From a candidate division WWE3 bacterium CG_4_9_14_3_um_filter_43_9 (lineage in GTDB: Bacteria > Patescibacteriota > CPR3 > GCA-002780085): DNA of 7,039 nucleotides. The position numbers were made by a program, and so were the translations under genes. The notes under the pieces are model-generated. The model worked only from the letters and a program-made list of their open reading frames with translations, made no database searches and was not told the origin of the DNA. The DNA lies in NCBI GenBank assembly GCA_002791435.1, contig PFXB01000110.1, positions 1-7,039 on the forward strand, read 5' to 3'. Shown one piece after another: positions 5,376 through 7,039 of the stretch (the stretch's first letter is position 1; the number at the start of each line of letters is the position of its first letter).

Positions 5376-6426
5376 ATTTCAGTCAAAACAAATTATCAAG
5401 AAAAGAAGCGCAACACCGTGGTTAGTCGTGATGTTTTGTGTCATCTTAGCTGCGGGATTAATTCTTGCCGCACAAAAGCTCTACTTCTTTTATCTTTCGG
5501 CTCCCGGCACCGATTCAAAGTCCTATGTTTTTATGATTGATGAAGGTGAAAGCGCCAAAATAATCGCCACTAATCTGTATCGGCAAGGATTTATCCGCAG
5601 TGATCTTTTCTTCAGTTGGTGGGTTAAAAAAGAAAAATTGAGTTTGCAGGCCGGCGAATATTCATTTTCCAAAAATGTTCCCCTGCCGGATTTGGCCCAA
5701 GCCTTAACCCATGGCATTTCTGACGCCCGGATTACTTTTTTGGAGGGTTGGCGTAGAGAGCAGATAGCAGAAGAAATTTTGGCAAATAGGAATTTACCGG
5801 AGATTGTGACCTCTGACATGACTCAAGCCGAAAAAGAAACCTGGCTTGAGAATTTTTTGAGTCAAACCCAGGAAGGCTATCTTTTTCCGGACACCTATAC
5901 TTTACCGAAAAAAAGCAGTCTTTCAGATTTAATCGGTTTTATGCAAGAAAATTTTTGGGTGCAGTTTTCCCTGGAATTACGGGATCAAGCGGCTCAAAAA
6001 GACATGACTATGGATGAAGTCGTGATTTTAGCTTCGATTGTTGAGCGGGAAACCAAAAATGCAGAAGACCGAACGCTGGTGGCCGGCATTTTGGTGAAGA
6101 GGTTGAAAAATGATTGGCCTTTGGAAGCCGATGCTACTGTTCAATATGCGAAGGCCGAAAGGACATGTAAAGGAGAAGAATTGGGATGTGAGTGGTGGGC
6201 AGAAGAGTTAACGCAGGAAGATTTGGAAACAGACTCTCCTTATAATACCCGCAAATATAAGGGACTTCCCCCAACCCCGATTTGCAGCCCGTCATTTTCT
6301 TCTTTGGAGGCGGTGGTCAATTTTCAGGAATCGGACTGGTGGTATTATCTTTCCGGCCAAGATGGAAAGATGCATTACGCCAAAACCTTAGAAGAGCATA
6401 ACCGGAATAGCGCCCAATTTCTATAG
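5353..6426 (+). CDS. mltG: Endolytic murein transglycosylase MltG (YceG-like)
   Basis: MltG cuts nascent glycan strands within peptidoglycan and helps set strand length; it is anchored in the inner membrane with its active site outside. The 357-residue product has a basic N-terminus (KKR at 16-18), one membrane helix at about 22-48, and a LysM-like small domain (YVFMIDEGESAKIIATNL). The YceG catalytic region shows EGYLFPDTY (174-182), ASIVERET with the expected catalytic Glu E231, LEADATVQYA (257-266), SPYNTRKYKGLPPTPI (295-310), and the terminal HYAKTLEEHN. A short insertion after VQYA contains two Cys (C272, C279), which could form a disulfide outside the membrane (inference). The start overlaps ruvX by 23 bp and has no strong Shine-Dalgarno, so translation is probably coupled. 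Peptidoglycan synthesis in the host is implied. Confidence 0.95.
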   Translation: MEDQDLAKFQSKQIIKKRSATPWLVVMFCVILAAGLILAAQKLYFFYLSAPGTDSKSYVFMIDEGESAKIIATNLYRQGFIRSDLFFSWWVKKEKLSLQAGEYSFSKNVPLPDLAQALTHGISDARITFLEGWRREQIAEEILANRNLPEIVTSDMTQAEKETWLENFLSQTQEGYLFPDTYTLPKKSSLSDLIGFMQENFWVQFSLELRDQAAQKDMTMDEVVILASIVERETKNAEDRTLVAGILVKRLKNDWPLEADATVQYAKAERTCKGEELGCEWWAEELTQEDLETDSPYNTRKYKGLPPTPICSPSFSSLEAVVNFQESDWWYYLSGQDGKMHYAKTLEEHNRNSAQFL

Positions 6427-6439
6427 ACGCTTTCAGAAA

Positions 6440-6468
6440 TTGTCAGGAAAGGGTATACTTAATATCAG
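6440..6468 (+). promoter_or_regulatory. Possible promoter for the secreted repeat protein gene
   Basis: TTGTCA (6440-6445), one base from the sigma-70 -35 consensus, is followed 17 bp later by TATCAG (6463-6468), a 4-of-6 match to TATAAT. A better -10 alone, TATACT (6454-6459), overlaps the spacer but lacks a matching -35. The site lies in the only sizeable gap of this cluster, just before a gene with its own strong ribosome site, which supports separate transcription. It is a sequence match only. Confidence 0.35.
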
Positions 6469-6512
6469 ATATTCTTGATGTTTTAACTTTCAATCCTAAA
6501 GTTTTTCAAAAG

Positions 6513-6519
6513 AAAGGAG
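6513..6519 (+). promoter_or_regulatory. Strong Shine-Dalgarno AAAGGAG
   Basis: AAAGGAG lies seven bases before the ATG at 6527. It is the clearest ribosome site in the window and fixes the start of the last gene. The other starts here are weak or overlapping, so this gene may be translated more efficiently than its neighbours. Confidence 0.85.
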
Positions 6520-6526
6520 CGTTAAG

Positions 6527-7039
6527 ATGCGCGTTTTTAGTCAATTTTTAAACCTACGAGAAAGCAAACCCTCATTTTTGAAGGCCCTTTTTTTACCCTT
6601 TGTGTTAGCTTTCTTTGGCCTGGCTGCAACGTTTTTCAGTGCTCCGGTTTTGGCGGCTGACTATTGGATTGGAGTCGGTGACAGTATCTATAGTAATTTT
6701 TCAGGCAATGTTGGCATAGGCACAGCCAGTCCCCTGCCGGGAGTGACCGGTGTTAAAGGCTTGCACCTTACTGCCAGTGGATCAACCACCCCTGTTTTTG
6801 TAGTTGAACAAACCGGCGGTGGACCAACTTCAGCCAGCATGTATTTTTTTGGAGGCTCCAGTAGTGGTCAGGGATATTTTGGTTACCGCAACAAATTTCA
6901 CATCGGGACAGCCTCCGCCGTCGGAGGAGTCATCACCGAAAAATTTACCATTGACAGCGGTGGTAATGTGGGCATCGGGACAGTCAGTCCTCTGGCGGGA
7001 GCCACGGGAGTGACAGGTTTACACCTGGCGGTCGGCGGA
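6527..7039 (+). CDS. Secreted NVGIGT.SP-repeat surface or fibre-like protein (3' end outside window)
   Basis: The frame is open for 171 codons to the window edge. The N-terminus is a Sec-type signal peptide: positive residues to K19, a hydrophobic core at about 20-37 (ALFLPFVLAFFGLAATFF), and a cleavage site near PVLA-A-DYW (after A43 or A44). The mature part carries two copies of a 22-residue repeat, GNVGIGTASPLPGVTGVKGL (from residue 60) and GNVGIGTVSPLAGATGVTGL (from 146), 86 residues apart, with Gly/Ser/Thr-rich beta-type sequence between. 'NVGIGT.SP' repeats are common in phage tail fibres and in long bacterial surface proteins, often ending in a peptidase S74 (endosialidase chaperone) domain; whether that is present lies beyond the window. 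A surface adhesin or fibre is the likely role, but the ligand is unknown. The start is set by AAAGGAG seven bases upstream. Confidence 0.8.
   Translation, partial: MRVFSQFLNLRESKPSFLKALFLPFVLAFFGLAATFFSAPVLAADYWIGVGDSIYSNFSGNVGIGTASPLPGVTGVKGLHLTASGSTTPVFVVEQTGGGPTSASMYFFGGSSSGQGYFGYRNKFHIGTASAVGGVITEKFTIDSGGNVGIGTVSPLAGATGVTGLHLAVGG

Noticed and set aside
6485..6506. Hairpin AACTTT/AAAGTT followed by a T-run between mltG and the secreted protein gene
   Set aside because: The stem has one G-C pair in six and a seven-base loop, too weak for an intrinsic terminator, and it lies downstream of the candidate promoter, in the leader of the next gene.
6804..7013. 69-codon + strand frame near the window end
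   Set aside because: It is an alternative frame inside the signal-peptide repeat protein, which has a strong ribosome site and clear protein repeats.

Overview
The window looks like a core-genome stretch from a Patescibacteria/CPR bacterium, most likely near the Microgenomates. This is inferred from gene content and protein style, without any database search. Supporting signs are a shortened alanyl-tRNA synthetase that lacks both the beta-barrel next to the editing domain and the C-terminal C-Ala domain; a single-pass envelope protein of the kind annotated 'baseplate J-like' in CPR genomes; a divergent FtsA/PilM-type actin homologue; overlapping ruvX and mltG; a secreted 'NVGIGT.SP' repeat protein; and palindrome-rich intergenic DNA. 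TAA, TAG and TGA all act as stops, so the TGA-to-glycine code of Gracilibacteria/Absconditabacteria does not apply.

All convincing genes are on the + strand. Positions 1-1194 hold the 3' part of alaS. Positions 1195-1722 (528 bp) have no convincing gene but contain an A-rich repeat tract, a nested inverted-repeat element, and a second structured stretch with competing pairings and a doubtful 43-codon ORF. Positions 1723-2973 encode the FtsA-like actin-fold ATPase. Positions 2974-3277 (304 bp) are another gene-free, palindrome-rich spacer. Positions 3278-6426 hold three overlapping genes: the baseplate-J-like membrane protein, ruvX and mltG. A 100-bp spacer with a possible promoter and a good Shine-Dalgarno follows. 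A secreted repeat protein starts at 6527 and runs off the window.

The genes mix housekeeping (alanine charging, YqgF/RuvX nuclease) with envelope work: FtsA-like membrane or division scaffold, an anchored surface protein, peptidoglycan strand cleavage by MltG, and an exported fibre-like protein. The most unusual material is the intergenic DNA, with five GC-rich hairpins built on CCGCC/GGCGG-type cores and at least two composite inverted-repeat elements. It looks like a family of dispersed palindromic repeats, possibly mobile. One A-rich motif of this intergenic type also appears inside alaS.
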